In this document: positions 34,198 to 42,373 of the stretch, piece by piece | Numbering within the stretch: the stretch's first letter is position 1 | Layout of the letters: every line of letters starts with the position of its first letter | Assembly: GCA_020356005.1 (NCBI GenBank) | Contig: CP070629.1 | Coordinates: 1,091,984 to 1,136,033 of the forward strand | From: Thermoplasmata archaeon | GTDB taxonomy: Archaea > Thermoplasmatota > Penumbrarchaeia > JAEHCK01 > GCA-020356005 | Direction of reading: 5' to 3' | DNA length: 44,050 nucleotides | Program-made: the position numbers and the translations under genes | The notes under the pieces: model-generated | Databases searched by the model: none | What the model was told of the DNA's origin: nothing | What the model saw: only the letters and a program-made list of their open reading frames with translations

Positions 34198-35109
34198 TTA
34201 ATTCCTCCAGTATGGATAGCGGTTATTTACTGCAGACCTGAAGTGGTCCAGCAGCTCGTCGAAACTTGCACCTTCCCTCATGGGCGTTAATATATCCACC
34301 AGGCCCTGGTTGTGCATCAGGCAGGGCTTCAGGTAGCCGCTGCTCATCACCCTGATGCGGGAGCAGTTCCCGCAGAACTCGGTGTTGTGCATGGGCCGTA
34401 CCAGCTCCACCTCCTTCAAATCCCCTAAGCTATCTTCAACCGAATAAATCTTCCGCCTGTGCATCGCACGTTCACGAACGGATACCGCACGGGCGGAAAC
34501 GGCCTCCTCCACCCTGGATAGATCCGAGTGGCCGTTATCGCCGAGGTCAACGAGCTCGATCAGCTGCGGGATAGCGCCCAGCTTCCATACCTGCTCCACC
34601 GTGGCCATCAAATCCTCCACGCGGCTCTCGGAAAGCGCCACTATATTAATCTTCACAGGGAACAGCCCCGCCTCTATGGCGCTATTGATGAACGCGACAA
34701 CCACCTCCAGCTTGTCTTCCCCCGTGATGCTCTTGAAATTACCTCTGTCGAACGAGTCCAGGCTGATATTGATACGGTTCAACCCGGCCTCATTCAGTTT
34801 CTTCGGCATTGAAGTGGGGAACGCGCCGTTGGTTGTCATAGACACATCCTTCATGTGCGTGCGCCCGCGCCTCACAATGTCCAGTATATCCTTGCGCAGT
34901 AACGGTTCGCCACCTGTGAACTTGACTCCGGTGATTCCCAGCTTCCTCGCCAGCTCCAGGACCCTTTCGATCTCCTCTGGCGTCATCACTTTACTATTCG
35001 AGGACTGGCCCTCGTTGTGACAATAATAACATCTCAAATTGCAAATATCCGTAACGGATATCCTTATGTTCCTCAACGGCCGACCGTATAAGTCGTTCAT
35101 ATAGCTCAT
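34198..35109 (-). CDS. moaA: GTP 3',8-cyclase MoaA
   Basis: Radical SAM enzyme that starts molybdopterin synthesis from GTP. Cys23, Cys27 and Cys30 in CNLRCYYC bind the first iron-sulfur cluster. Cys246, Cys249 and Cys263 in FCGNCSRIR and LKPC bind the second. TGGEPLLR is the SAM-binding strand. The frame reaches TTG 35127, inside the end of the inverted-repeat element, so I prefer ATG 35109. GGGGGGAG precedes it at short spacing, and ATG 35100 is also possible. The 303 residues are usual. It leads the moaACB-moeA operon; moaD and moaE are not in the window. Confidence 0.95.
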   Translation of the reverse strand: MSYMNDLYGRPLRNIRISVTDICNLRCYYCHNEGQSSNSKVMTPEEIERVLELARKLGITGVKFTGGEPLLRKDILDIVRRGRTHMKDVSMTTNGAFPTSMPKKLNEAGLNRINISLDSFDRGNFKSITGEDKLEVVVAFINSAIEAGLFPVKINIVALSESRVEDLMATVEQVWKLGAIPQLIELVDLGDNGHSDLSRVEEAVSARAVSVRERAMHRRKIYSVEDSLGDLKEVELVRPMHNTEFCGNCSRIRVMSSGYLKPCLMHNQGLVDILTPMREGASFDELLDHFRSAVNNRYPYWRN

Positions 35110-35118
35110 ATCTCCCCC

Positions 35119-35299
35119 CACTTTCAATTATTGGAATATTTAGGGGAAGAATCCCCTAAAACCCCTCTTTTCTTATCGTTTTGGGTATGCCGATGATTCT
35201 AATATGATATCGACGGCATACCCATATAGATAAAGAAAGAGAAGGGGGTTTGGGGGAAGATTCTTCTTCCCCCTAATAATTCCCCAATAATTGAAAGTG
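35119..35299. mobile_element. MITE-like nested inverted-repeat element, copy 2
   Basis: 181 bp with perfect 16-bp terminal inverted repeats, CACTTTCAATTATTGG at 35119-35134 and its reverse complement at 35284-35299. Inside are TTAGGGGAAGAATCCCCTAA on one side and a matching GGGGGAAGATTCTTCTTCCCCC on the other. The inner stem is GGGTATGCCG/CGGCATACCC. Its arms match 11884-12057 best when one copy is reversed, so the two lie in opposite orientation. It ends at the ribosome-binding site of moaA. It carries no gene. Confidence 0.72.
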
Positions 35300-35397
35300 T
35301 TGTAAAATGGTAAGTTGGGATTTTGAGGTTGGCAGATGCGATATGCTCGAGTAAATATAACGGGTATTAATTAAATATTTTGGGAAATAGATTATAT

Positions 35398-35430
35398 ATG
35401 GAAGAGGTAAAAGCCAAGAGGCAAAAGTGG
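35398..35430. repeat. GAGGTAAAAGCCAAGAGGCAAAAG word repeat
   Basis: GAAGAGGTAAAAGCCAAGAGG and following words belong to the GAGGCAAAAG family also seen near 6012, 12412, 24575 and 25490. A G-rich stretch follows to 35452. Confidence 0.45.
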
Positions 35431-35464
35431 GAGGGGGGAGGTTGGGGGGTGATGCTTGAATTCA

Positions 35465-35941
35465 CTAAAAAGAAATCAATCCCAGCGATCCAAAGATTAA
35501 TAGTAAAATAATGGGTACAAATATATCGATAACTCCCAAACCCAAGGCAATCCGTCCTCGAACCTTAGCGTTTCTTTTAATAGCTATCCATCCACAAAGG
35601 ATTGCAAATGGTCCAAAAAGAATGCCAGCAAAAATTAGTCCTATCACGCCCATCATAATACCAATATCTGCGATAATGAGTCCCTTGAATTTTTCTTTCC
35701 TTTTTAAAGTTGGCGTTGGTTCGGACTCGGGTTCGGGTTCAAACTTAAAAGCACTACCTGCAGTTCCACAATTACGGCAGAACTTTCCCCGAATCATTTC
35801 TCTACAGTTCGGGCAATATTCTACAACCATTGATTCATCAACAAGAATGAAAGAGGCAGGTTGTTGAGGTTGATATTGATGGCCGCACTGGTAACAATAG
35901 TCCTCTTCTGTAAATGAACCACAGTTCTCACAGTACGGCAT
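35465..35941 (-). CDS. double zinc-ribbon membrane protein
   Basis: 158 residues. Two zinc ribbons in tandem: Cys4, Cys7, Cys16, Cys19 and Cys43, Cys46, Cys55, Cys58. An acidic/Pro linker is followed by two membrane helices (about 92-116 and 132-156), with a short basic loop between them (KRNAKVRGRI) as in DUF4190-type proteins. Zinc-ribbon plus membrane-pair proteins are common in archaea and their roles are unknown. The ATG opens right at the first ribbon. It lies upstream of moaA on the same strand, about 165 bases before the inverted-repeat element, but the function is not linked. Confidence 0.75.
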   Translation of the reverse strand: MPYCENCGSFTEEDYCYQCGHQYQPQQPASFILVDESMVVEYCPNCREMIRGKFCRNCGTAGSAFKFEPEPESEPTPTLKRKEKFKGLIIADIGIMMGVIGLIFAGILFGPFAILCGWIAIKRNAKVRGRIALGLGVIDIFVPIILLLIFGSLGLISF

Positions 35942-36039
35942 AAAAACTACCCGTGATTCGAATTGCAGTTAGAATATAAAAAGGCATTTATGCGATATGG
36001 AAGTGGTGAATGGTGAGTCAAGCTGAGAAATCAATATTA

Positions 36040-36110
36040 TCAGGTTCAAGGTTCTGGGTTCTAGGTTCCAGGGACCTGAGTCCTGGGTCCTGGGTCCAGG
36101 GTCCTGATAA
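36040..36110. repeat. GGTTCTGGGTTCCAGGG word repeats
   Basis: Words such as CAAGGTTCTGGGTTCTAGG and TCCTGGGTCCTGGGTCCAGG run through the spacer between the divergent zinc-ribbon and MOSC genes. A related TTCGGGACTCGGGTCTGGGG set lies at 36638-36670 after the MOSC gene. Confidence 0.5.
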
Positions 36111-36171
36111 CATCGATTTAAAATCCTCCTCAGAACAAATTATTTAGCCAATAACAATCCTACTGCTTCTT

Positions 36172-36618
36172 ATGACTACATCCGGCATTCTGCTCTCAAT
36201 CAATATCTCATCTGAAAAGGGCGAGAAGAAATCCCCGATTGATAGAAGTTTTATAACAGAGTATGGGGTGGAAGGCGATGCGCATTCTGGCGAGGGGCAC
36301 CGGCAGGTGAGTTTGCTGGCGGATGAGAGCATCGATAAGATGCGTGGTAAGGGCGTCGATATCAACTACGGCGATTTCGCGGAGAATTTGACTGTCAAAG
36401 GCATCGATCTTATGAGTGTAGCAGTAGGTCAGAGGATTGGGGTAGGAGAGGCTGTGGTGCTGGAGGTATCGCAGATCGGCAAGGAGTGTCACGAGGGCTG
36501 CGCCATAAGAGAGCAGGTGGGCGACTGCGTTATGCCCAGGGAGGGGGTTTTCGCAAAGGTGATAAGAGGGGGAGAAGTTAAAGTCGGGGACAGCATTAGA
36601 TTAATCGATAGAAGCTGA
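36172..36618 (+). CDS. MOSC-domain protein
   Basis: A stand-alone 148-residue MOSC domain, the fold that handles molybdenum cofactor or binds sulfur in Moco sulfurases and YiiM-like proteins. Signatures are GVEGDAHSGEGHRQVSLLA, YGDFAENLTVKGIDL, and the late cysteines Cys106, Cys110 and Cys119 (GDCVMPREGVF). The position next to moaACB-moeA supports a role in cofactor delivery or modification. The ATG at 36172 matches the family start. Confidence 0.9.
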   Translation: MTTSGILLSINISSEKGEKKSPIDRSFITEYGVEGDAHSGEGHRQVSLLADESIDKMRGKGVDINYGDFAENLTVKGIDLMSVAVGQRIGVGEAVVLEVSQIGKECHEGCAIREQVGDCVMPREGVFAKVIRGGEVKVGDSIRLIDRS

Positions 36619-36893
36619 GATTTTAAAAGCTTTTACGCGGGGTTCGGGACTCGGGTCTGGGGGCTCGGGTGAATTAATCGTGACCAGTTACCATTGGCCA
36701 GTAACTAATTTTTTAAAATTTATCAATATATGTTGTATATACTGTAACAGTAGTAACATTTAAACAGATTAACAACATATAAATAAACAATTTCTAAAAA
36801 ATTAAATTTAGAAATGATCTTTCGAATTCGAATGAAACCCTAGCTATTCTTTAATCAAGGTTTTAAATTTAAATAAAAAGAGAAGGATTAAAA
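36619..36893. other. spacer: word repeat, then AT-rich promoter region
   Basis: Bases 36638-36670 are GGGTTCGGGACTCGGGTCTGG words. The rest is AT-rich. A possible TATA (GGTTTTAAATTTAAATAAA, about 36859-36877) and AAGGA at about 36883-36887 precede the surface protein gene. Confidence 0.35.
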
Positions 36894-39800
36894 ATGAATA
36901 TAAGAATAAAAGAGCCAAAATCAAAGTCAATTCTTATAACCTTATTATTAGTTCTTTCAGGATTTCTAATTTGCATACCAAATACTCCGCTAACAGAGTC
37001 GGCAGAGGCCTTGTCTGAATGGTATCAGGCATCGTATGAAGATTTCATCAATGGCTCATTTGACAATTTATCTATCAACGGTAGTGGACTTGAAACTGAA
37101 TTAAGATTGGAAAATTGTGCTATTGAGTGGAGAAAAATTGACATTCCCAATAGTCCACCTTCTAGATATTTACATGATATGGCTACTGTTTGGGGGACTG
37201 ATAAGGTTGTTCTATTTGGAGGATTTTATCCACATGCAAATGATACATGGATATTCGATGGTAAAAATAAAAAGTGGACGAGAAAATGGCCAATAAAGCA
37301 TCCAACAAATAGATCGTACCATGCAATGGCATCAATATGGGGGACCGACAAGGTCATTCTATTTGGCGGAACTGATAATAATGGTAAATTAAATGATACC
37401 TGGATTTACTATTTTAATTTCGATATTTGGGAAAAAAAATTGCCGCAACCAAATCCCACCGCTAGAATAGGTCATGCAATGGCACCTGTTTGGGGTACTG
37501 ATAAAATTGTTTTATTTGGTGGATATTTCAAAGGAAGTCAAATGTTACAAGATACTTGGATATATGATTTTAAAAATAACACCTGGACGGAAAAAATACT
37601 TGTTAATAAGCCAAAAGCTAGGGTTTATCACAGTATGGTCCCACTCTGGGGAACTGATAAAGTGATATTATATGCTGGTTGTGACGCATATGATGCGGGT
37701 AACTCTTTGGATGAAGATATTTGGATTTATGATTTGAGCGATAACAAATGGACTAATAGATCAACAGAAATTGAATTAAACGCATCCTACTTCCAATCCA
37801 TGTCAAATGTTTGGGGTACTGATAAAATTGTCCTTTTTGGTGGACAAAAAATGATTAAGCCGTTGAATAAAACATGGATATACGATTTTGGTAATAATAC
37901 ATGGACAGAAAAAAAATATCATATTAATCCAGATGTGAGACAAGCTTCTGCAATGGCTTCGATACATGGAACTGATAAAGTAGTGCTTTTTGGAGGGTTT
38001 GGTGCTGTCACCACTTTTTTTAACGATACATGGATATTTAAATTAAATCAGGGTAAATATTATCAAAATGGTTCTTATATTTCAGACGGTTACGATACTT
38101 ATTCGAACTCGTCTTTTAAAACAATTAATTGGAATGCCAATATACCGAACAATACCAGTATAAAATTCCAGCTGCGAACTGCGAACACGGAAGCAAACCT
38201 AAAATCTAAAAGCTTTGTAGGACCGAACGGAAATGCAAGCAAATATTATGATTCCTCACCCTCTACTATCTGGAATGGTCATTACAGAGATCGATGGATA
38301 CAGTATAGGGTTTATTTTAATTCTACTAATGCTACTCGAACACCTTGCTTAAAAAATATTTTGATTAAATATAATTGCTTGCCCGAAACATTTTTATTCG
38401 GCCCGGAAAACGGAAGCATAATATCAAACAATAAACCAAAATTTATTTGGAATTTTACCGATTTTGATTCGGTACAACAGGCTGGTTTTCAGGTTATCAT
38501 AGATGATGAAAATACATTTAACAATGTGGATTATGATAGTAAAGAGCAAATTTCTGCAAATCAATATTGGCAATTTCCATCGGGTACAAATTATAATGTA
38601 ATTGCGGATGGGGTATGGTATTGGAAAGTGCGGACAAAAGATGTTGACGGTGATTGGAGTGAATATAGTAATTCCAGGATAATTACAATCGATACAAAAT
38701 TACCAAGCTCTGAGATAGAGGCGCCTTTAAACAACGGTTTTTATTATAAATTAGATTCGATATCCGGTACGGCAGCAGATACTATCAATGGTTCGGGATT
38801 AGATAAAGTTGAAATTTCAATTAATCGGTTAAATGACGATAATCATTGGAATGGTTCTAATTGGGAATCAAATGAACAATGGTTGCCTGTGATTGGGACA
38901 ATCAAATGGAAATATGATATCCAATCTGAGATCTGGAACTCAAGTATGACATATGTAATAACGTCCCGTGCTATTGATAATGCATCCAATATTGAAATTC
39001 CTAACAGTGGCATTAAATTTTTATTTGATCCGGATAAACCGTTTTCAATTGTAGATGTTCCTTTAGTTGATTCTTATTTGAATGATTTAAATATGATATC
39101 GGGCCAGGCTTTTGATACCGGAGGTTCAAATTTAAAACAAGTTGAAATAAGTATTATCCAAAGTGGTAACAAATATTTTTGGGATGGTTCAAGCTGGTCT
39201 ACAAGCGAAACATGGTTATTAACCTCGGGAACAGAGAAATGGTCATATAACTCAAGTCAGATTATTTGGTCCTCAGGCACTCAATATATTATTAAGTCCC
39301 GTGCAGTAGATATTGCCAATAATTTTGAAATTCCTAACGTTGGTACAAGATTTTATATCGAAATGGATAAACCGGCTTCAACAATAAATTCCATTTTGAA
39401 CAATAGTTACTTGAACACGTTACTATCTATTTCAGGGACCGCTTTTGATGTCGGTGGTTCTGGTGTTAATGATGTAAAAATATGCATCCAGAGAGCTTCC
39501 GATAAATATTATTGGTCAGGTAGTAACTGGGGTATTAAAAAACATTGGTTAGATGCAATTGGAACTACTTCGTGGTATTATAATGCATCTAATGTTATGT
39601 GGGTATCTGATACATTGTATAATATCCGTTCCCGTTCCAGCGATATAGCAGGTAATATCGAAGATCCCGGTTTTGGAATTAATTTTGTGTTCGATAATCG
39701 TCCACCGGAAAATCTTTCCATCCTGATCAATAATGGTGATGAATATGCAGGTTCTACTTCGGTGACATTATCTCTTCATTCAGTAGATCCAAGTGCTGGC

Positions 39801-40985
39801 GTGGACAAAATGTCATTCAGTGCCGATGGTACAGTATGGTCCAATTGGGAGGAATACCGGGGAGCTAAACAATTTACACTACCCGCAGGAGATGGTAATA
39901 AAACCGTATACTTCATCGTATCAGATCGTATTGGTAATATTGCTGAACCTGTAATTGATCATATTATTTTAGATACTACACCTCCAGAAAATTTATTCAT
40001 TGAAATAAATTCGAATAATGATTATACTAATTCTCAAGAAGTGATCTTAACTCTTAATGCAATAGATGCAACATCAGGTCTAAACGAAATGTCGTTTAAT
40101 GTAGATGCAAATACTTGGACGGTATGGGAGCCTTTTAACACACAAAAATCAATGACCATACTTTCTGGTGATGGTGAGAAAATAATTTATTTTAGAGTTA
40201 GTGATAAAGTTGGAAATATTGCTACAGCTTCAGATACTATCATTTTAGATACAATGCCGCCAGATTCATTATGGATATCGATAAATGATGGCGCCGCAAA
40301 GACGAATTCAACAACAGTTGAGCTTTCACTTTACGCCATCGATGAAACCTCGGGTGTTTATCAGATATCTTTTAGTTTTGATGGAAATGTCTGGAGCCAG
40401 TGGGAGTATTATACAGATGAGAGATCTTATTTACTAACTGATGGTAATGGAGTTAAGATAATATATTTTAGAGTTATTGATCATGCAGGCAATATTGCAG
40501 AACCTGTTAATGATGAGATTTTGCTAGTTACTACTCCACCTGATGTAGAAGATGATGATTTGTTGGAGCATAAACAACCTGATAAAAAAGAGTTCTATTT
40601 GCTGCTGTTTATTTTATTGTTAATTGTTGTTATAATCATTACATTAATTGCTGTCAAAATTTTTCATAAAAAAAGAAAGAAAGAGGTTCCTGAACAAAAA
40701 GATAAGGTTGTAGATCCAATAATAACAGCAACACAATCCAGCAATCAACCATCAGTCTCTACTACTATTTCAACAGTTGAACATCCAAAACCTGTAATGG
40801 AAGGGAGTACACAACCAACGATTACGAAATTACCACAACCAATTCCAAAACCGAAACCAATACCAATTATATCACCCCGACCAAAATTACTACTTCCGAC
40901 AACATCTTTGACTCCCCAACAAAATAACGAAGAGTCAACTGGAAATACTGAGGATACCCTCCAAGTTTCAACGCAGAAGTCCTAG
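36894..40985 (+). CDS. giant kelch/Ig-like membrane-anchored surface protein
   Basis: 1363 residues. A signal peptide (about 12-38) is followed by six kelch-type repeats, each with WGTDKVVLFGG or a close variant (about residues 100, 149, 200, 252, 307, 358) and a DTWIYD segment: one beta-propeller. An Ig/fibronectin-like part follows (about 480-620), then three repeats of about 105 residues with the ISGTAxDxGGSG and WxGSxW patterns. Three further repeats of about 85 residues carry PPENLxIxIN, MSFSxDG, YFRVSDxxGNIAEP. A membrane helix (about 1233-1257) is followed by a 106-residue Pro/Thr/Ser-rich cytoplasmic tail. There are many N-x-S/T glycosylation sites. The gene is clearly more AT-rich than its neighbours. 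Likely a sensor or adhesin. The start ATG follows AAGGA. Confidence 0.85.
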   Translation: MNIRIKEPKSKSILITLLLVLSGFLICIPNTPLTESAEALSEWYQASYEDFINGSFDNLSINGSGLETELRLENCAIEWRKIDIPNSPPSRYLHDMATVWGTDKVVLFGGFYPHANDTWIFDGKNKKWTRKWPIKHPTNRSYHAMASIWGTDKVILFGGTDNNGKLNDTWIYYFNFDIWEKKLPQPNPTARIGHAMAPVWGTDKIVLFGGYFKGSQMLQDTWIYDFKNNTWTEKILVNKPKARVYHSMVPLWGTDKVILYAGCDAYDAGNSLDEDIWIYDLSDNKWTNRSTEIELNASYFQSMSNVWGTDKIVLFGGQKMIKPLNKTWIYDFGNNTWTEKKYHINPDVRQASAMASIHGTDKVVLFGGFGAVTTFFNDTWIFKLNQGKYYQNGSYISDGYDTYSNSSFKTINWNANIPNNTSIKFQLRTANTEANLKSKSFVGPNGNASKYYDSSPSTIWNGHYRDRWIQYRVYFNSTNATRTPCLKNILIKYNCLPETFLFGPENGSIISNNKPKFIWNFTDFDSVQQAGFQVIIDDENTFNNVDYDSKEQISANQYWQFPSGTNYNVIADGVWYWKVRTKDVDGDWSEYSNSRIITIDTKLPSSEIEAPLNNGFYYKLDSISGTAADTINGSGLDKVEISINRLNDDNHWNGSNWESNEQWLPVIGTIKWKYDIQSEIWNSSMTYVITSRAIDNASNIEIPNSGIKFLFDPDKPFSIVDVPLVDSYLNDLNMISGQAFDTGGSNLKQVEISIIQSGNKYFWDGSSWSTSETWLLTSGTEKWSYNSSQIIWSSGTQYIIKSRAVDIANNFEIPNVGTRFYIEMDKPASTINSILNNSYLNTLLSISGTAFDVGGSGVNDVKICIQRASDKYYWSGSNWGIKKHWLDAIGTTSWYYNASNVMWVSDTLYNIRSRSSDIAGNIEDPGFGINFVFDNRPPENLSILINNGDEYAGSTSVTLSLHSVDPSAGVDKMSFSADGTVWSNWEEYRGAKQFTLPAGDGNKTVYFIVSDRIGNIAEPVIDHIILDTTPPENLFIEINSNNDYTNSQEVILTLNAIDATSGLNEMSFNVDANTWTVWEPFNTQKSMTILSGDGEKIIYFRVSDKVGNIATASDTIILDTMPPDSLWISINDGAAKTNSTTVELSLYAIDETSGVYQISFSFDGNVWSQWEYYTDERSYLLTDGNGVKIIYFRVIDHAGNIAEPVNDEILLVTTPPDVEDDDLLEHKQPDKKEFYLLLFILLLIVVIIITLIAVKIFHKKRKKEVPEQKDKVVDPIITATQSSNQPSVSTTISTVEHPKPVMEGSTQPTITKLPQPIPKPKPIPIISPRPKLLLPTTSLTPQQNNEESTGNTEDTLQVSTQKS

Positions 40986-41040
40986 GTTTCGCGTCCCTAG
41001 ACTTCGCGCGTTTCGCGGTCTTCGCGGTTTTCGCGGTAAA
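40986..41040. repeat. TTCGCGGTCTTCGCGG word repeat
   Basis: A run of TTCGCGCGTTTCGCGG and CTTCGCGGTTTTCGCGG words fills the gap between the convergent kelch and deoxyribosyltransferase-like genes. It is GC-rich while both neighbouring genes are AT-rich. Confidence 0.55.
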
Positions 41041-41045
41041 ACAAT

Positions 41046-41525
41046 TCACAGTTCCTCTTTGATTTCGTTTATTGAGAAGAATATTCTACCTCCGCTCTCC
41101 TCGATCCAGTGTTGGACCTGGAGGTTGATAATTACACCCTCGTTGTCTCCGCTCTGTCGGAAGTCGCCTCGATAGCCGTAGATTTTTTTTCCCAACCCGA
41201 ATGCAAAGCCAATTTCACTGGCGGTACCGGAGTCCACATCGGTTCCATCTAGAATTGCAAATAGCATATCGCTCTCCCTGATGGCATCTTCATTATCTTT
41301 TGCGATCTTCTTATCGATCTTTTTAAACTCCTCTCGCCGTTTATCTATATCCTTAATTTCTTCAGCCTTCTTAAATTCATTATCAGAAATAAAAGTCCAT
41401 GGGTTTAAAACCTCAAAATCTTTTAATTCTAAAATTTTAACCATCCCTTCCATAAACTCTTTTGTAGACTCGGTAAAGCCAAGAGGCGAGGCCAGATAGA
41501 TTTTCAAGTTTTGATTTTGAGTCAC
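41046..41525 (-). CDS. nucleoside 2-deoxyribosyltransferase-family protein
   Basis: 159 residues of the deoxyribosyltransferase/DNDase-like Rossmann fold. IYLASPLGF is the nucleotide-binding strand, AILDGTDVDSGTASEIGFA holds the nucleophile Glu104, and GKKIYGYRGDFRQSG is a conserved late segment. Classic members move a deoxyribose between bases. Close relatives hydrolyse nucleotides, and some sit in defence operons. The active-site residues are intact. It starts at GTG 41525, with GGAG eight bases before, and lies five bases after a 4-TM protein gene on the same strand. The pair likely forms one operon, on AT-rich sequence. Substrate is unknown. Confidence 0.85.
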   Translation of the reverse strand: MTQNQNLKIYLASPLGFTESTKEFMEGMVKILELKDFEVLNPWTFISDNEFKKAEEIKDIDKRREEFKKIDKKIAKDNEDAIRESDMLFAILDGTDVDSGTASEIGFAFGLGKKIYGYRGDFRQSGDNEGVIINLQVQHWIEESGGRIFFSINEIKEEL

Positions 41526-41530
41526 TTTAA

Positions 41531-42205
41531 TTACTCCATAATGTCTTTACTATTTTTTATTTTTTCCACTTCCTTTTTTCGATCCCTTGTTGATTCCTTC
41601 AAATCTTTTGCCGCCTGTTCTCTTTTCTCCCACATTTTATGCATAAAATAGATGCTCGCAAAGATAATGGATATAATTAATGCTGATAGCAGTATAAATG
41701 TAAATGGTGTATTTAAACTTTCAAGAATATTGATCACTAGATAATAACCCATTAGACAATCAATAGTAATAATAAAAAGAATGTACATTAAGGTGGCAGC
41801 ATGTGTTGAGCGTGCATCTAACTTGTCATATGTTGAAGCAATTTTAATACTAATCATATTTTCTCCATCATAGTTATAATCTCTAAATCGCATTTCTAAT
41901 TCTGAAACTCTTTCGGAAACCGATAGTAAAAACATAAAGAATTTATGGTCGTAACACCAGATTATAGCAATCAAACAGAGTGTAAAAAGTGATAATAATA
42001 TTGTCACAGCATAATACTCATAGCTAAACAGGAAACCAATGGCGCCTGTGAAACCTGTGATAACCGAGATGCCTTGAAATCGTATATCCTTCAATACATT
42101 ATCTAAATCATCGATTTTATTTCGACAGATCTGATATTCCATTTTCAAAATTTCCAGTTTTTTATCTTCTAGAGTTAGATTTCCACCATTATCGGACGTA
42201 TCCAT
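41531..42205 (-). CDS. four-TM protein with cytoplasmic coiled coils, SLATT-like layout
   Basis: About 224 residues. A helical N-terminus (about 12-43) leads to four membrane helices in two pairs (about 46-67 and 68-86, then 140-160 and 168-190). Between the pairs is a charged cytoplasmic helix (SERVSELEMRFRDYNYDG). The C-terminus is a long charged coil (WEKREQAAKDLKESTRDRKK). The two-pair layout with cytosolic coils resembles SLATT-type membrane effectors found beside nucleotide-processing enzymes in defence loci. I do not see a decisive motif, so this is a likeness of architecture. I start at ATG 42205. An upstream TTG at 42217 would turn the ribosome-binding GGAGG into protein. It is the first gene of a two-gene operon. 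Confidence 0.72.
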   Translation of the reverse strand: MDTSDNGGNLTLEDKKLEILKMEYQICRNKIDDLDNVLKDIRFQGISVITGFTGAIGFLFSYEYYAVTILLSLFTLCLIAIIWCYDHKFFMFLLSVSERVSELEMRFRDYNYDGENMISIKIASTYDKLDARSTHAATLMYILFIITIDCLMGYYLVINILESLNTPFTFILLSALIISIIFASIYFMHKMWEKREQAAKDLKESTRDRKKEVEKIKNSKDIME

Positions 42206-42345
42206 TCCTCCTTTCAATCTTAATCGTAATAATCATACATAATCTTTTGGAATTGTAAATGGGAATGATAAATTATAAAAGATTGATTTTAAAGTTAAGA
42301 CTAACATTATTATATATAATTCAACGATATCTATAATAACAATAA

Positions 42346-42356
42346 TTTTTATACAT
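42346..42356 (+). promoter_or_regulatory. TATA-like element, probable leaderless promoter
   Basis: TTTTTATACAT about 20-28 bases before ATG 42374 places the expected transcription start at the start codon. A possible TATA for the minus-strand operon (about 42260-42285) lies in the same 168-base spacer. Confidence 0.4.
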
Positions 42357-42373
42357 TCTTTTCTGGTATTCGC

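Noticed and set aside
35110-35127. TTG start of moaA at 35127
   Set aside because: It lies in the terminal repeat of the MITE-like element and would put the ribosome-binding G-run into the protein.
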